IMG/VR virus record: IMGVR_UViG_3300042543_000363
Span: 1 to 64,000 of that record
From: a virus
Strand: one strand, 5' to 3'
DNA length: 64,000 nucleotides
Positions within the stretch are counted from its first letter, which is position 1, and every line of letters begins with the position of its first letter. A program made the position numbers and the translations under genes. The notes beneath the pieces were generated by a model, which saw only the letters and a program-made list of their open reading frames with translations, did not search any database and was not told the DNA's origin. Positions 9,766 through 19,963 of this stretch are shown here, in pieces.

Positions 9766-10095
9766 TTATCTCGTGACTTGAGGTGTGACTGTAATAATAC
9801 CCTCAACAATTCTAGAAGTTGTAGAACCATCATTAAGTTCTACATCGTAGACATATCTACCAGCAACTAGATTACTAGTTTGGTTGGCTGTTAATGATAT
9901 TGTAACAATGCTAGAAACTACATTTATAGAAGTTGAGAAAACTGCAGCAGCATTAGAAGATGAGTACCATTTTCTAACTTGAGAGTTTGCTGAATAGCCA
10001 TTCAGATTCAAAGCGTCTCCGTTTTCGTCCGTCAATGTTAAATCGGTCGAAAAGGTTGTTCCTTGATCTATTACTAAGTTAGCTTTAGTGGCCAT
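9766..10095 (-). CDS. Small beta-sandwich virion protein
   Basis: 109 aa. It begins ATKANLVIDQGTTFSTDLTLTDENGDALNLNGYSANSQVRKWY and ends with YDVELNDGSTTSRIVEGIITVTPQVTR. The pattern fits BppU-type or Ig-like N-terminal domains that occur as separate small proteins next to T4-like fibre genes. Its stop codon shares bases with the start of the gene upstream, so the two are translationally coupled. Structural role inferred. Confidence 0.65.
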   Translation of the reverse strand: MATKANLVIDQGTTFSTDLTLTDENGDALNLNGYSANSQVRKWYSSSNAAAVFSTSINVVSSIVTISLTANQTSNLVAGRYVYDVELNDGSTTSRIVEGIITVTPQVTR

Positions 10096-13000
10096 TACGT
10101 TACTATTGTCCTGACATATTTGACTGTAGTGTTAGTAGATACTGGAGTAAATCTTAGTGAAACGTGTGATACATTTGGTGCTATGAAACTAAATGTTCCT
10201 ACGTTTGTGTTTGTTGTTATAGTAGCAAATTCTGTCATATATCCAGTTGCTCTGTCGTGGGTTGTTAATATTTTTGACATATAACGATTGTTGGCTACAT
10301 TATCAACAACGCTGATTATATATTCAGCAGCTGGGAATGAAACCATAGAATAGGCATCAATTTCTTGAGCGCTTGTTCCGGTAGTAATAATAGTGCCATT
10401 GGTTACAGGTCCAGTAACTACTAGACTCCATTGTCCATTAGCATTCAAGAAATATTGGCCTGATGAAATAGCAGTAGTATTAGGATTAGTTATAGAAACA
10501 TTTGTAGTAGAATTCGATATTCTAACAGAAGTGTTACTTACGATAACATTAACTGTTGAATTACCAACTACAACTTCAACCGAAGCATCAACTGCTGTAG
10601 TATTAATACCAAGAGCATTTGCAGTAAAAATAGATCCAACGCTGAGAGTAGAAGCATTAACAACGCCAGTGTAAACTCCAGTAGAATTAGCGATTGTAGA
10701 AGTACCAACTGTAACGCTGGATCCATTGACAACGCCAGTGTAAACACCAGTGGAGTTGGCTATAGTTGATGTTCCGACAGTAATACTAGAACCATTAACA
10801 ACGCCAGTGTAAACGCCAGTGGAGTTGGCTATAGTAGAAGTTCCAACTGTATGAGAGGCTGCATTAATAATAGGAGTATAAACGCCAGTAGAATTAGCGA
10901 TAGTTGATGTTCCTACAGAATGTACTGCTGCATTAATTGTAGTAACATAAGCGCCAGAAGCGTTAATAAAAGAAGTATTACCTACTGTAATGCTTTGAGC
11001 TACGTTTGCAAACTGAGACCAAAGAGTTGACCATTTGAATGTTGTATTACCTAGACTATAAATGTCACCAACTGCTGGTACAAGGTCAGCTGTAGAAATA
11101 CCAGTATAACTAATATTACCAGAAACTGCTAGATCGCCTCTGACGAACATATTACCAGACACGTTGGCATATGTTCCACTAAATTGAACATTACCTGAAA
11201 TGTTCGCCGTTCCGGTATGATTCAGCACTGAAGAGTTAGATACAAAAGAAGTTCCGACGCTAATTGTAGATGCGTTAACAACAGGAGCGTAAACGCCAGA
11301 ACTATTGGCGATTGTGGAAGTTCCAACAGAATGAACTGCTGCGTTAATGATAGGAGTATAAACACCAGTAGAATTTGCAATTGTAGAGGTTCCAACAGTG
11401 ATACTAGAACCATTAACAATGCCAGTATATACACCAGTAGCATTAGCAATTGTTGATGTTCCTACTGTAATACTAGAACCATTAACAATGCCAGTATATA
11501 CGCCAGTAGCATTAGCAATCGTAGAAGTTCCAACACTTAATGTTGCGGCGTTTACAATTGTAGCGTAAACGCCAGTAGCATTAGCGATTGTGGAAGTTCC
11601 AACAGAATGAACTGCCGCATTAACAATACCAGTATAAACACCAGTAGCATTAGCAATCGTAGAAGTTCCAACTGAATGAATCGCTGCATTAACTACTGTA
11701 GTATAAACACCAGAACTATTAGCGATAGTTGATGTTCCTACTGAATGAATCGCTGCATTAACTGTTCCCGTTGTCCAAAAACCTGAAGAGTTGCCAATTG
11801 TTGCAGTTGTAACCTGCATAGCAGTAGTATTGGCAGTAAACCCACTAGCTCCAGTTGTGATAACTGTGCTGTTTACTAAAGAAGTTCCAACGGTCAGACT
11901 TATTGGATCTAGATTTGCCGATCCTGAATTATTAGCAATAATGAATCTATTAATACTTTGATCTGAATATAAAGTGCTATTGCCTACGAAATAAGAAGAA
12001 GTATTAATCTGAATATTAGCAGCAACTCTTACAGTACTAGTATTAGCTATAAGACTGTTGGATCCAGTTGTAATAATGGTGCTATTAACTAGCGAAGTTC
12101 CAATAGTTAGACTTATAGGATTAAGATTAGCAGAACCTGTAGAATTAGCTATTCTAATTAAAGTAGCATTAGCCAGAGAATTTACAGTAGTATTACCAAT
12201 ATCCACAGCTATGGCATTGACCAAAACGTTAGAAGTAGATACACTAATAATAAATTGTGAGGTGTTAGCTACAACATTAGAACCGACTGTAATGGCTGTG
12301 GTATTTGCAACTAAACCACCAGCGCCAGTTGTAATAATTGTGCTATTGACTATTGAAGTTCCTACAATTAATCTATGCGGTTCAATATTAGCCGAAATTG
12401 TAGAGTTAGCAACTTTTACTAATGAAGAATTAGCGAAAGTGTTTATTGTTGTGTTACCAACAAGAATTGAACTAGAGTTAGATAATACATTTGTAAAAGT
12501 ATTACCGATTACAATTGTTGATGTGTTCATGAACACATTAGATCCAACAGTCACTGCTTCAGTGTTAGCAAAAAGGCTGTTGGAACCAACCATAGAAATA
12601 GATGTACTATTTACTAAAGAATTTCCAATAGATAAAGAATTGAAATTCAATACAGCTAATGCAGCGCCATTAGTAATCTGAACTAATGTAGAATTGGCTA
12701 TTGTATTTACTGTTGTGTTAGATCTGAAAAGTAGAGTTGAGCTGTTGGCTATTACGTTCGTAGTATTTCCACCTGTGGAACTGGTAATAAACAACTGATT
12801 GGTATTAACAACAACGTTAGAACCAACATAAACAGCATATGTATTGAGAGAGTTGAAATCCAAGAAAGAATTTACTGTAGAGTTACCTACAGATATTGCT
12901 GACGTATTAACTAACGTGAAATTAAAAGCATCTACAGTATTATTACCAACCAATAGAGCGTTATTAACTTGAGCAGTTGTATTAATAACTAAAGAATCGG

Positions 13001-13157
13001 CAGTAAATTTACCAGTAATCGCAGCATTACCTACAGCTGCATTAGAACCATTGGCAGTGACAGCCAACACTGAAAAAGTGTAAGCCATTTCATTGGTTCT
13101 ATTGCGCCAAAAATCAAAAGTATTATTTGTGCCTACGTTGGAAACATTTACTGTCAT
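10095..13157 (-). CDS. Very long repetitive tail fibre shaft protein
   Basis: 1020 aa dominated by a short repeat of about 19 residues: VGTSTIANATGVYTGIVNAA with variants HSVGTSTIANSSGVYTT and SITVGTSTIANSTGVYTG. The first half has a looser version (VGNTTVNTFANSSLVKVANST). This looks like a repetitive beta-structured fibre shaft. The last 90 residues are unique and may form a tip or cap. The fibre at 3097-4524 and the 194-aa protein at 21509-22093 use the same repeat vocabulary. Confidence 0.8.
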   Translation of the reverse strand: MTVNVSNVGTNNTFDFWRNRTNEMAYTFSVLAVTANGSNAAVGNAAITGKFTADSLVINTTAQVNNALLVGNNTVDAFNFTLVNTSAISVGNSTVNSFLDFNSLNTYAVYVGSNVVVNTNQLFITSSTGGNTTNVIANSSTLLFRSNTTVNTIANSTLVQITNGAALAVLNFNSLSIGNSLVNSTSISMVGSNSLFANTEAVTVGSNVFMNTSTIVIGNTFTNVLSNSSSILVGNTTINTFANSSLVKVANSTISANIEPHRLIVGTSIVNSTIITTGAGGLVANTTAITVGSNVVANTSQFIISVSTSNVLVNAIAVDIGNTTVNSLANATLIRIANSTGSANLNPISLTIGTSLVNSTIITTGSNSLIANTSTVRVAANIQINTSSYFVGNSTLYSDQSINRFIIANNSGSANLDPISLTVGTSLVNSTVITTGASGFTANTTAMQVTTATIGNSSGFWTTGTVNAAIHSVGTSTIANSSGVYTTVVNAAIHSVGTSTIANATGVYTGIVNAAVHSVGTSTIANATGVYATIVNAATLSVGTSTIANATGVYTGIVNGSSITVGTSTIANATGVYTGIVNGSSITVGTSTIANSTGVYTPIINAAVHSVGTSTIANSSGVYAPVVNASTISVGTSFVSNSSVLNHTGTANISGNVQFSGTYANVSGNMFVRGDLAVSGNISYTGISTADLVPAVGDIYSLGNTTFKWSTLWSQFANVAQSITVGNTSFINASGAYVTTINAAVHSVGTSTIANSTGVYTPIINAASHTVGTSTIANSTGVYTGVVNGSSITVGTSTIANSTGVYTGVVNGSSVTVGTSTIANSTGVYTGVVNASTLSVGSIFTANALGINTTAVDASVEVVVGNSTVNVIVSNTSVRISNSTTNVSITNPNTTAISSGQYFLNANGQWSLVVTGPVTNGTIITTGTSAQEIDAYSMVSFPAAEYIISVVDNVANNRYMSKILTTHDRATGYMTEFATITTNTNVGTFSFIAPNVSHVSLRFTPVSTNTTVKYVRTIVT
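10640..11770 (-). repeat. Tandem DNA repeats inside the tail fibre gene
   Basis: About 19 near-identical units of 57 bp encode the VGTSTIANATGVYTGIVNG repeat. On the plus strand they recur as versions of ccagtagcattagcaatcg and gtagaagttccaactg. Many units differ by only a few bases, so this segment is prone to unequal recombination and may vary in copy number between isolates. The same units occur again near 3720-4070 in the S74 fibre gene. Confidence 0.8.
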
Positions 13158-13160
13158 TTA

Positions 13161-13376
13161 TTAACTTCTTTTTAAGAGTTGATTTAACATTTCTTTAATT
13201 TCGTTAAGATCTTTTTCGACTTTATTGATTCTTTCATTATTTTCAACATTTAACATGAAAGCAGCTTTCTGTTTTTTATATGCTTCCAATTTATTATTAT
13301 CCACGTTCAAAACTGCTCCGCTATGCGGATCTTTTACTAAACCTTCAAAATCTGTTCTGTAATATTTATTATTCAT
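13161..13376 (-). CDS. Small helical protein next to fibre genes
   Basis: 71 aa. The C-terminal half is coiled coil (NVENNERINKVEKDLNEIKEMLNQLLKRS). The N-terminal half (YYRTDFEGLVKDPHSGAVLNVDNNKLEAYKKQKA) resembles small proteins that accompany T4-like baseplate and neck genes. It is 4 nt from the flanking genes on either side. Role not known. Confidence 0.6.
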   Translation of the reverse strand: MNNKYYRTDFEGLVKDPHSGAVLNVDNNKLEAYKKQKAAFMLNVENNERINKVEKDLNEIKEMLNQLLKRS

Positions 13377-13380
13377 TTTA

Positions 13381-16086
13381 TCACATCTGCAAAGCTAGAA
13401 CTCTAAGATCATCCATAATCGGAACCTTAGAAGTGTCATTAGATTGAAGTATAATTTTTAATTGAAATCTATTGAACGAAGAATATAGATTCAAATTTTC
13501 ATTAAGATAAGTTACGCCTGGAGCACTTATAACATAAGCATTAGCTCCTGAATTGTTTGACGACCATGGCGTGCCTACTGTCAAAAATGTTGAATTAGTG
13601 ATAGAAAGTATTGTTTGAGAATCACCAGCAACATTAATTATATTACCTGGCAGTAACTCAGTTGCGAACAAAGTTCCGTTACCAACTATGCTGTTGTTTG
13701 TAGTATATGTGCTAACGTTTCCTGTTAATTGAACAGAGGCCTCTGTAGACAACCAAGCAGTAGTTGGAGGCGCAACTAGATAATAAGGTTCATTGGTATA
13801 ATTACCAAAAAATGGGCTATCTAATACAACACTAGTACTATTAGTAATAGATACTATTTTTCTAGTTCTTTCTTGTAAAAGAATATCCTTAGAAGTTTTA
13901 GTATTAATATACCATCCAGGTTCTAGTTCTGTTGTAAACAAAGTACCATTACCGGCAATAGTGTTGCTAGTATTAGAACATGTAATAGTTCCTGTTCTTA
14001 TAATTTTACTGTAATAACTTCCTAGTGAATACTTCAATTCTCTGAAATCGTTTGGATTACTAGGGTCAGAATAAACATCAATTGAATCGTTTAACAAAGG
14101 AGTCCATGTTTGCTGACTCATAGGTCGAGGATCTTCTTTGTTTAGAAATTTAGCCCATACTTGAATAGATGAACCCACAGGCTTGAATGCAGTTAATAGA
14201 ACTTGTAAATCTTCTGCATCTTGACCGTCAGCCAATGTGACTATTTGAGATACATATTTTGACTTCGTGTTACCTGAATTGAAAAATTCATTATATTTGA
14301 TTTCTACAGGATCAATATCATTTTTAATTACTAGTTCTTGTTGCCTGGCCGTATCGATCACAGGAGACAAATATTCAGTATCTGTAGTCATATTCCCTTT
14401 TATGGTAACAGATTTGTTACCGCTCATAGAGGCCATTTCATTTGATTTAGAAACAACAATTCTTTCATAATCGTAAAATTCAGTTTCATAACCAGGATTA
14501 ACTTTATACTCTTCGGAATCTATAGAATATGTGTTATTAGTTCCTGTATATGTGAAATTCAAAGTTGTTCCTGGAGGCGAAATAGTAGCAAATTGAGGAA
14601 CAAGAGCATTAACGCCAGGATTATAAAGAGAAGAAGTATTAGCATACGCTATTAAAGTGACATTGTTCGGCGAAGAAGATAATGAATTGTTAGCGAATCT
14701 GTGAACTTGCACAAAAGTGTTGGAAACGAAATTACCAGTAGATGATTCGCAATACAAAATTCCTCTAACGCTATCATAATAATTAACTGTTGCTCTAATG
14801 GAAGTATTAACTGTTCCTCCAGAAGAGTTAGACAAAGAATTGGTCGAGTTAAAAACTATATCTCCTGGTACTATACCTACAGAAGTATTACTATAACCTA
14901 AATTGAAAACAGTCAAATATTCAGTATTAGAATTATTAAAAACCGCATTAGCAGAATTATACTGAAAACTTGCTCTGTTAAGTTTGAACTTAATATATTC
15001 TGTCTGAAGAGCTGTCCATTGTGTTTCAGTAGCTCCATAAAAAGCTGTTCCTATGGCTGGCTGGCTGGAAACTTGAAATCCAGTTGATACGTCGATGTCG
15101 CCTAGATTTGCGCTCCAGACAAAATAATCTGGATCATTTGCGTCTGGCTTTACAACAAATGCATAAGTTGTTTTATTAGCCAAAAACACAGGAGCTTCAA
15201 AAGTGAACTTGGTAGAAACTGTAGAAGTGTTGCTTATGTTGATATTACTATATGGTAAATGCACTCTAGAAAAAGGAAGAACAGCGTTACCATTAGGATA
15301 ACCGTTATCTATCTCGCACAGGTAAACTGTCACGCCGTGTTCAGAGGTTTGCGCTTTCTGTTTAAAATAAAGTTCTAAAGAAGTTGCAAAAATGCCAGAT
15401 TCGTTTTGAGGTGTGTTTATGGTCAACGCTTGTGCTATAGGTTCCCAAGCATTAGCTCTTACATTAATTATGTCTGGTAATTCTCTGATAACAACATTTG
15501 TAGACGTGGTTACTACTGATTCTTCAATAGGAATAGATCTCAATTCAGGGTTTACAGTAGTCAAAGTTATTGCTTGTTTAGTAACATTAAGATTTGACGC
15601 TGTAAAATATGCAGAAGACATAGTAGTAAAGGCAGAGCCTCCTAGTACTAAACTGTCTACATCTGTAATTTGAACAAGCCTGTCTCCAGTTTTAAATTTA
15701 CCAGCAGGAATATAAAATTGCCCTGCTACTACACCTAAAGAATCAGAAAATATTGGTGTACCCCAATCACCATTTTTAGCAATTTGAGTTGAATCTGAAC
15801 TATCTAGTGATGCAGGTAATACGTATTTGTTATTGGCGTCAATCACTGCTGGAGCGCAATATTCATCAACGTTAATACTATCGAAAAATATATGCATTCT
15901 TTCATTAGGTCTCATATTAAACGCTAAGAAAGAAATAATTCGGCTGTTTATATATGGTTGTAATGAAATATCAGTGGCAAAAGAACCAACCGTTTGAGTA
16001 CTAGAAATAGAATCTACTACTAGTTGCGTGCCTGATCTTACAGAATTATTTATTGAAGTGGTAGTGGTTGTACTAGTTGCTGCCAA
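13381..16086 (-). CDS. Large baseplate-associated virion protein
   Basis: 901 aa, strand-rich, no enzymatic motif seen. It starts with a Thr/Ser tract (ATSTTTTTSINNSVRSG), then TFAT-like and PYINSR-type segments. The C-terminus (VPIMDDLRVLALQM) resembles proteins that follow DUF4815 genes in T4-like phages of marine and rhizosphere bacteria. It lies 22 nt downstream of the DUF4815 gene, and the pair probably links baseplate to fibres. No T4 number can be assigned. Confidence 0.65.
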   Translation of the reverse strand: MAATSTTTTTSINNSVRSGTQLVVDSISSTQTVGSFATDISLQPYINSRIISFLAFNMRPNERMHIFFDSINVDEYCAPAVIDANNKYVLPASLDSSDSTQIAKNGDWGTPIFSDSLGVVAGQFYIPAGKFKTGDRLVQITDVDSLVLGGSAFTTMSSAYFTASNLNVTKQAITLTTVNPELRSIPIEESVVTTSTNVVIRELPDIINVRANAWEPIAQALTINTPQNESGIFATSLELYFKQKAQTSEHGVTVYLCEIDNGYPNGNAVLPFSRVHLPYSNINISNTSTVSTKFTFEAPVFLANKTTYAFVVKPDANDPDYFVWSANLGDIDVSTGFQVSSQPAIGTAFYGATETQWTALQTEYIKFKLNRASFQYNSANAVFNNSNTEYLTVFNLGYSNTSVGIVPGDIVFNSTNSLSNSSGGTVNTSIRATVNYYDSVRGILYCESSTGNFVSNTFVQVHRFANNSLSSSPNNVTLIAYANTSSLYNPGVNALVPQFATISPPGTTLNFTYTGTNNTYSIDSEEYKVNPGYETEFYDYERIVVSKSNEMASMSGNKSVTIKGNMTTDTEYLSPVIDTARQQELVIKNDIDPVEIKYNEFFNSGNTKSKYVSQIVTLADGQDAEDLQVLLTAFKPVGSSIQVWAKFLNKEDPRPMSQQTWTPLLNDSIDVYSDPSNPNDFRELKYSLGSYYSKIIRTGTITCSNTSNTIAGNGTLFTTELEPGWYINTKTSKDILLQERTRKIVSITNSTSVVLDSPFFGNYTNEPYYLVAPPTTAWLSTEASVQLTGNVSTYTTNNSIVGNGTLFATELLPGNIINVAGDSQTILSITNSTFLTVGTPWSSNNSGANAYVISAPGVTYLNENLNLYSSFNRFQLKIILQSNDTSKVPIMDDLRVLALQM

Positions 16087-16108
16087 TTTTATCTCCTAGA
16101 TCAATTCA

Positions 16109-19100
16109 TTAAAAATTGAATGTTCTTTCATAGCCTGGTATACCCTCATCGTACACCACAGTTAGATGACCTCTGATGACGTCTACGTTAACACCCAATT
16201 CTTGTGCCGCCAATGACAAAGCTAATTCTCTACCAGATTCTGTCAACAGATCAACGGTGCCATTCCAAGATCCTGAACCGACATTAAATCTTCTAGGGCC
16301 AGCAATTTCTCTACCAGCTCCTGCAACGCCCAATGATCCTATATCTCTATTAATTATATTCTGCGTTCCAGTTATAACTGTATCAGAGGTTGTAGTAGTA
16401 GTTGTTCTCCATTCTCCATAAGAAGAGCCAAAAGGACTAGCTGCGAAATCTTTCCAAGGTTTGGTGTTATCTATAGTAATATTTATAGAACCAGTATTAT
16501 GAATATCGCTATTATTATCGAATGGTGGAATTAATAATAGAGTTCCATTCCAAGCGTATGCAACAAGAGCAGAACTACGATACTTAGTAGCATAATATTG
16601 TTGAATAAATGGTACTTCGACATAATCGATGGTAATTAATCTGCCTGTTTTTCTTGTGTTTATAGAACTAGAACTATTAAAATTAATATTAAAAACTTCT
16701 CTTATGATTCTTGGCCTTGCCACTCCTTTGGCTGAATCAATAGCTATAGAATACTCTGTGCTGGAAACATCCCCAAGAGAAAAATCAGAAAAAGGATCTA
16801 CGAAAATTCCGTTTTTGAATCTATCAAGACCATTTGCGTCTGTTACTGACAAATCCTTAGCAGCTTTTTCTAACAGAGTTAATTGCGTATAATATTCTAA
16901 ATTAGTAATTCTTTGGTCTAGAGTACCAATATCTTTCATAGTATATCTACGGTTACTAACTATACTTCCAGATATTGCTGTTGATGTATCTCTAATCAAA
17001 TTTTTAGAGTTTTGATTTATAGGATAAAACGAATCAAGTTGATCTGAAGAAAGAGAAGGATATGGTGGTATATTCAATACAGAAAGAACCATAGCATTAT
17101 CTGGCCATAGAGGAGTTTGTGGACTCTGGCTAGAAACGCCTTCTTTAACTTTAAGAACATTATCTGGAGTTATTAGGATTAAATCTTTTCTAGGTAGGTA
17201 TCTAGTATAATCCGCTTCTAGATTTTTACCATAAGCAGGGACGTTCAAACCTGATGTAGCATCGCCGGTGCTTAAAGTCAAAGTCGAAGCAGGATTGACT
17301 GATGCATAACTTATAGCTGTAGTAACTTGAGTAGAATTAGATGTATCAACTGTACCTGTGTCGTTAGCTGTGATTGCACAAGGAGTTCTGAAATCTATGA
17401 AATCTCTAAGAGGTAACTTAGCGCCATTTTCGTCAACATAAAGTGGAATATCTTTGGTCTGTATCGCATTAGTGTTTGCAGTATTTGCATCATCGACGGG
17501 ATAAGATTCTACTGAAAAGAAGCCTACTCCTGGTGCAGTATTTACAGCAAAATAGTCAAGTTGAACTAAAATATTAGGGAAGGATGATGAACTATATGAG
17601 CCCTTAGAATACAAATAACCCAAATCGTAATGAGTGTCTCTTTGACCTGTATCATAAGTAAAGCTAGTAGTTAAATCTACACCGTTTGTTGTATAAGTTC
17701 CATTTGAAGATCCGTAAATTTTATTTACTTTAAAAATATCGCTAAATCCTAAACACCATGGTCCTTTTGGATTAGAAGCTGTGTTAATTTTAACAAACAC
17801 ATCTCTCTTGATTACCTTTTTAGCGGGTAATGCAACATTTCTTTGGGTATTATAAAATATGTCAACACTCAAAGATGAACTAGGAATTTGACCTGAACTT
17901 ATAGTAAATGATGTACTGTTTGTTACCTGTATAAAACTTGAAGGACCAGAACTGAAGGTTCTAGAAATTGGAATGTTTTTACCACTAATGTAAGATTTGT
18001 AATAATTCGCAGAAGCGTTAGTCGCACCAAATGGAGCATCGACAGTCAAAAACGTAGCATTTGACACTGAAATAACTGTTCTTATATCAGTGCCTACCTT
18101 TATGTTGTCTCCAACATAAAATCTATTGGTGAACGTTGTTGAAGTTCCTACAACGTTAACTGATGTTGTATTTACGCTGACTGTGCCTGTTAATACCGCA
18201 GAATCAACATTAGCAGTAGCAACCACAGTAAACTCAGAAGCAGTAGCATCTGATAGTATACCTATACCATAAGGAAGTATATCTGTGCCTCCAGGCGCAG
18301 AATAAGTTAATGTTATAGTCGCATTACCTGTGGTAGTCATAGTTCCAGAGGCTTTATTTCTGTAAATATAATTAGTCTGGACGTTATTACTTTGATCTCT
18401 AATGTTTTTTATTCCAGAAAAACCAAAAGAATAAAGTTGTCTTTTGAACTGATCTTCTAACAATCCTACAGAATAAACATCAGCAACTCCTTTTTTAGAA
18501 CCATTATAATAAACAGATTTTATTTGAGTACTGTTATACCCTGCATTTAGAGATATGTTGAATATATGAAGCAAATAAGTTGCAGATGCGCTTCCTGGTA
18601 CACCAGAATTAAAACTATAACATTTTACTGTTGCTGTTCCGATATTATTACCCGTAGGCGATGTGCCAGCATAAGTTCTATTAGTTACTGACTGTTGTGG
18701 TTTGTCATACAAAGTAACAGTTTGTGATTTATTAAATTCAAAAGTTCCTGATACTTCATTTAAAATAAAATAACTGCCATAATTGAAACTGATCTGTTGA
18801 GAACTTAATGTCTGTGTATCTACGCCACGACGCATATCGATATATGCTGTTTTAAGAAGCTCAACTCTTTTACCCTGAGAATAACCAATTCCTGCGCTTA
18901 CTCTAGCAAGAACATTATTAGCAGAAGAAGGCGCTATATCAACGTTGTTGTCCAAAACATTTGTTACTGTATCAACAGCAAAAGGATTTACTACATAATT
19001 CCCAGATTCTTCATAAGTTCTTTTAGCAATAACATCGCCTACTATAGAATACAAATTAGAAGATTCTGAGTATTTGATTACCAGAGTGCCATAATTGTAT

Positions 19101-19948
19101 GAAGCAATCGGATTGAATTTCTCGGTTAGCGCCGCTTGTTCTTCGGTCAAAGAAAGTATGATTGGCGAAACTTTTAGACGATGAGCTCCTGGCGCATTTT
19201 CGTTAGAATAACCTAGAGCATTATCCAACAAAGTGTTGTCTTGTGTTTCAGTAATAATTTGTTCAACTAATTCGAACCCTATGACGTTATTGCCGGCATA
19301 AGTTCCAAAATTATTAACTAATCCGAAAGTTTCGTTCTCTACTCTTACGAAATTGCCATTGATAAAAATGATACCTTCAGAAACAGTAACACCATGAGCA
19401 TTTCCAGTTGTTACAGTATTAGCTAGAGTATTAGCCCAAGAATATACATTAGCTAAATCTGTATTTCCTGCTTCTGAAACTTGAACAAAGGTAAGGAGTT
19501 CACCATTAGAGAATACTTTTTCCCCTCCAGTTCCAGTATTAAGATATCTTAAATATAAAATATTTGTATCAGGATAATTGGTACTAAAACCTGCATTAGC
19601 ATATAAAACTTTTGCTCTTAGATTACTAGTTACGCTAGTAGCGACTGCATTAATATATTCTGTGACATCTAATGTTGCAGTATTAGCTGATCCATTAGAA
19701 GCGAAATCCATAAGTCTTACATATGAAAGAGATGGAATATCAGAGATATTACAACCAGATACTATATCTCCGCTCCTAAATGCCCAATTTCCAAAACGCT
19801 CTATCTGTTTTTGAAGAATTGTTTGAAGCTGAGTTAATTCTCTTGCTTGCACCGCTACTGATGGTCTAAAAAGAATTCTATGATAATTTTTATTTTCGTT
19901 ATAGTCATCGTAGTAAGGAGCAACGTTTAAATCTATATCTAATGACAT
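16109..19948 (-). CDS. DUF4815-containing large virion structural protein
   Basis: 1279 aa. The N-terminus (LDIDLNVAPYYDDYNENKNYHRILFRPSVAVQARELTQLQTILQKQIERFGNWAFRSGDIVSGC) is the characteristic start of DUF4815 proteins. These occur beside gp8 in many T4-like phages outside the enterobacteria. The remainder is strand-rich with scattered low-complexity sites. It lies 15 nt downstream of gp8, which supports an outer baseplate or fibre-network role. Confidence 0.75.
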   Translation of the reverse strand: MSLDIDLNVAPYYDDYNENKNYHRILFRPSVAVQARELTQLQTILQKQIERFGNWAFRSGDIVSGCNISDIPSLSYVRLMDFASNGSANTATLDVTEYINAVATSVTSNLRAKVLYANAGFSTNYPDTNILYLRYLNTGTGGEKVFSNGELLTFVQVSEAGNTDLANVYSWANTLANTVTTGNAHGVTVSEGIIFINGNFVRVENETFGLVNNFGTYAGNNVIGFELVEQIITETQDNTLLDNALGYSNENAPGAHRLKVSPIILSLTEEQAALTEKFNPIASYNYGTLVIKYSESSNLYSIVGDVIAKRTYEESGNYVVNPFAVDTVTNVLDNNVDIAPSSANNVLARVSAGIGYSQGKRVELLKTAYIDMRRGVDTQTLSSQQISFNYGSYFILNEVSGTFEFNKSQTVTLYDKPQQSVTNRTYAGTSPTGNNIGTATVKCYSFNSGVPGSASATYLLHIFNISLNAGYNSTQIKSVYYNGSKKGVADVYSVGLLEDQFKRQLYSFGFSGIKNIRDQSNNVQTNYIYRNKASGTMTTTGNATITLTYSAPGGTDILPYGIGILSDATASEFTVVATANVDSAVLTGTVSVNTTSVNVVGTSTTFTNRFYVGDNIKVGTDIRTVISVSNATFLTVDAPFGATNASANYYKSYISGKNIPISRTFSSGPSSFIQVTNSTSFTISSGQIPSSSLSVDIFYNTQRNVALPAKKVIKRDVFVKINTASNPKGPWCLGFSDIFKVNKIYGSSNGTYTTNGVDLTTSFTYDTGQRDTHYDLGYLYSKGSYSSSSFPNILVQLDYFAVNTAPGVGFFSVESYPVDDANTANTNAIQTKDIPLYVDENGAKLPLRDFIDFRTPCAITANDTGTVDTSNSTQVTTAISYASVNPASTLTLSTGDATSGLNVPAYGKNLEADYTRYLPRKDLILITPDNVLKVKEGVSSQSPQTPLWPDNAMVLSVLNIPPYPSLSSDQLDSFYPINQNSKNLIRDTSTAISGSIVSNRRYTMKDIGTLDQRITNLEYYTQLTLLEKAAKDLSVTDANGLDRFKNGIFVDPFSDFSLGDVSSTEYSIAIDSAKGVARPRIIREVFNINFNSSSSINTRKTGRLITIDYVEVPFIQQYYATKYRSSALVAYAWNGTLLLIPPFDNNSDIHNTGSINITIDNTKPWKDFAASPFGSSYGEWRTTTTTTSDTVITGTQNIINRDIGSLGVAGAGREIAGPRRFNVGSGSWNGTVDLLTESGRELALSLAAQELGVNVDVIRGHLTVVYDEGIPGYERTFNF

Positions 19949-19963
19949 TATGAGTTCCCGTTA

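Noticed and set aside
10640-11770. Regular repeats that could be taken for a CRISPR array
   Set aside because: The units are in frame, encode fibre repeats and have no unique spacers.
12058-12681. Plus-strand frame of 207 codons inside the 1020-aa fibre gene
   Set aside because: Repetitive fibre DNA stays open on both strands; peptide is Leu/Thr/Val-rich low complexity with no start signal.
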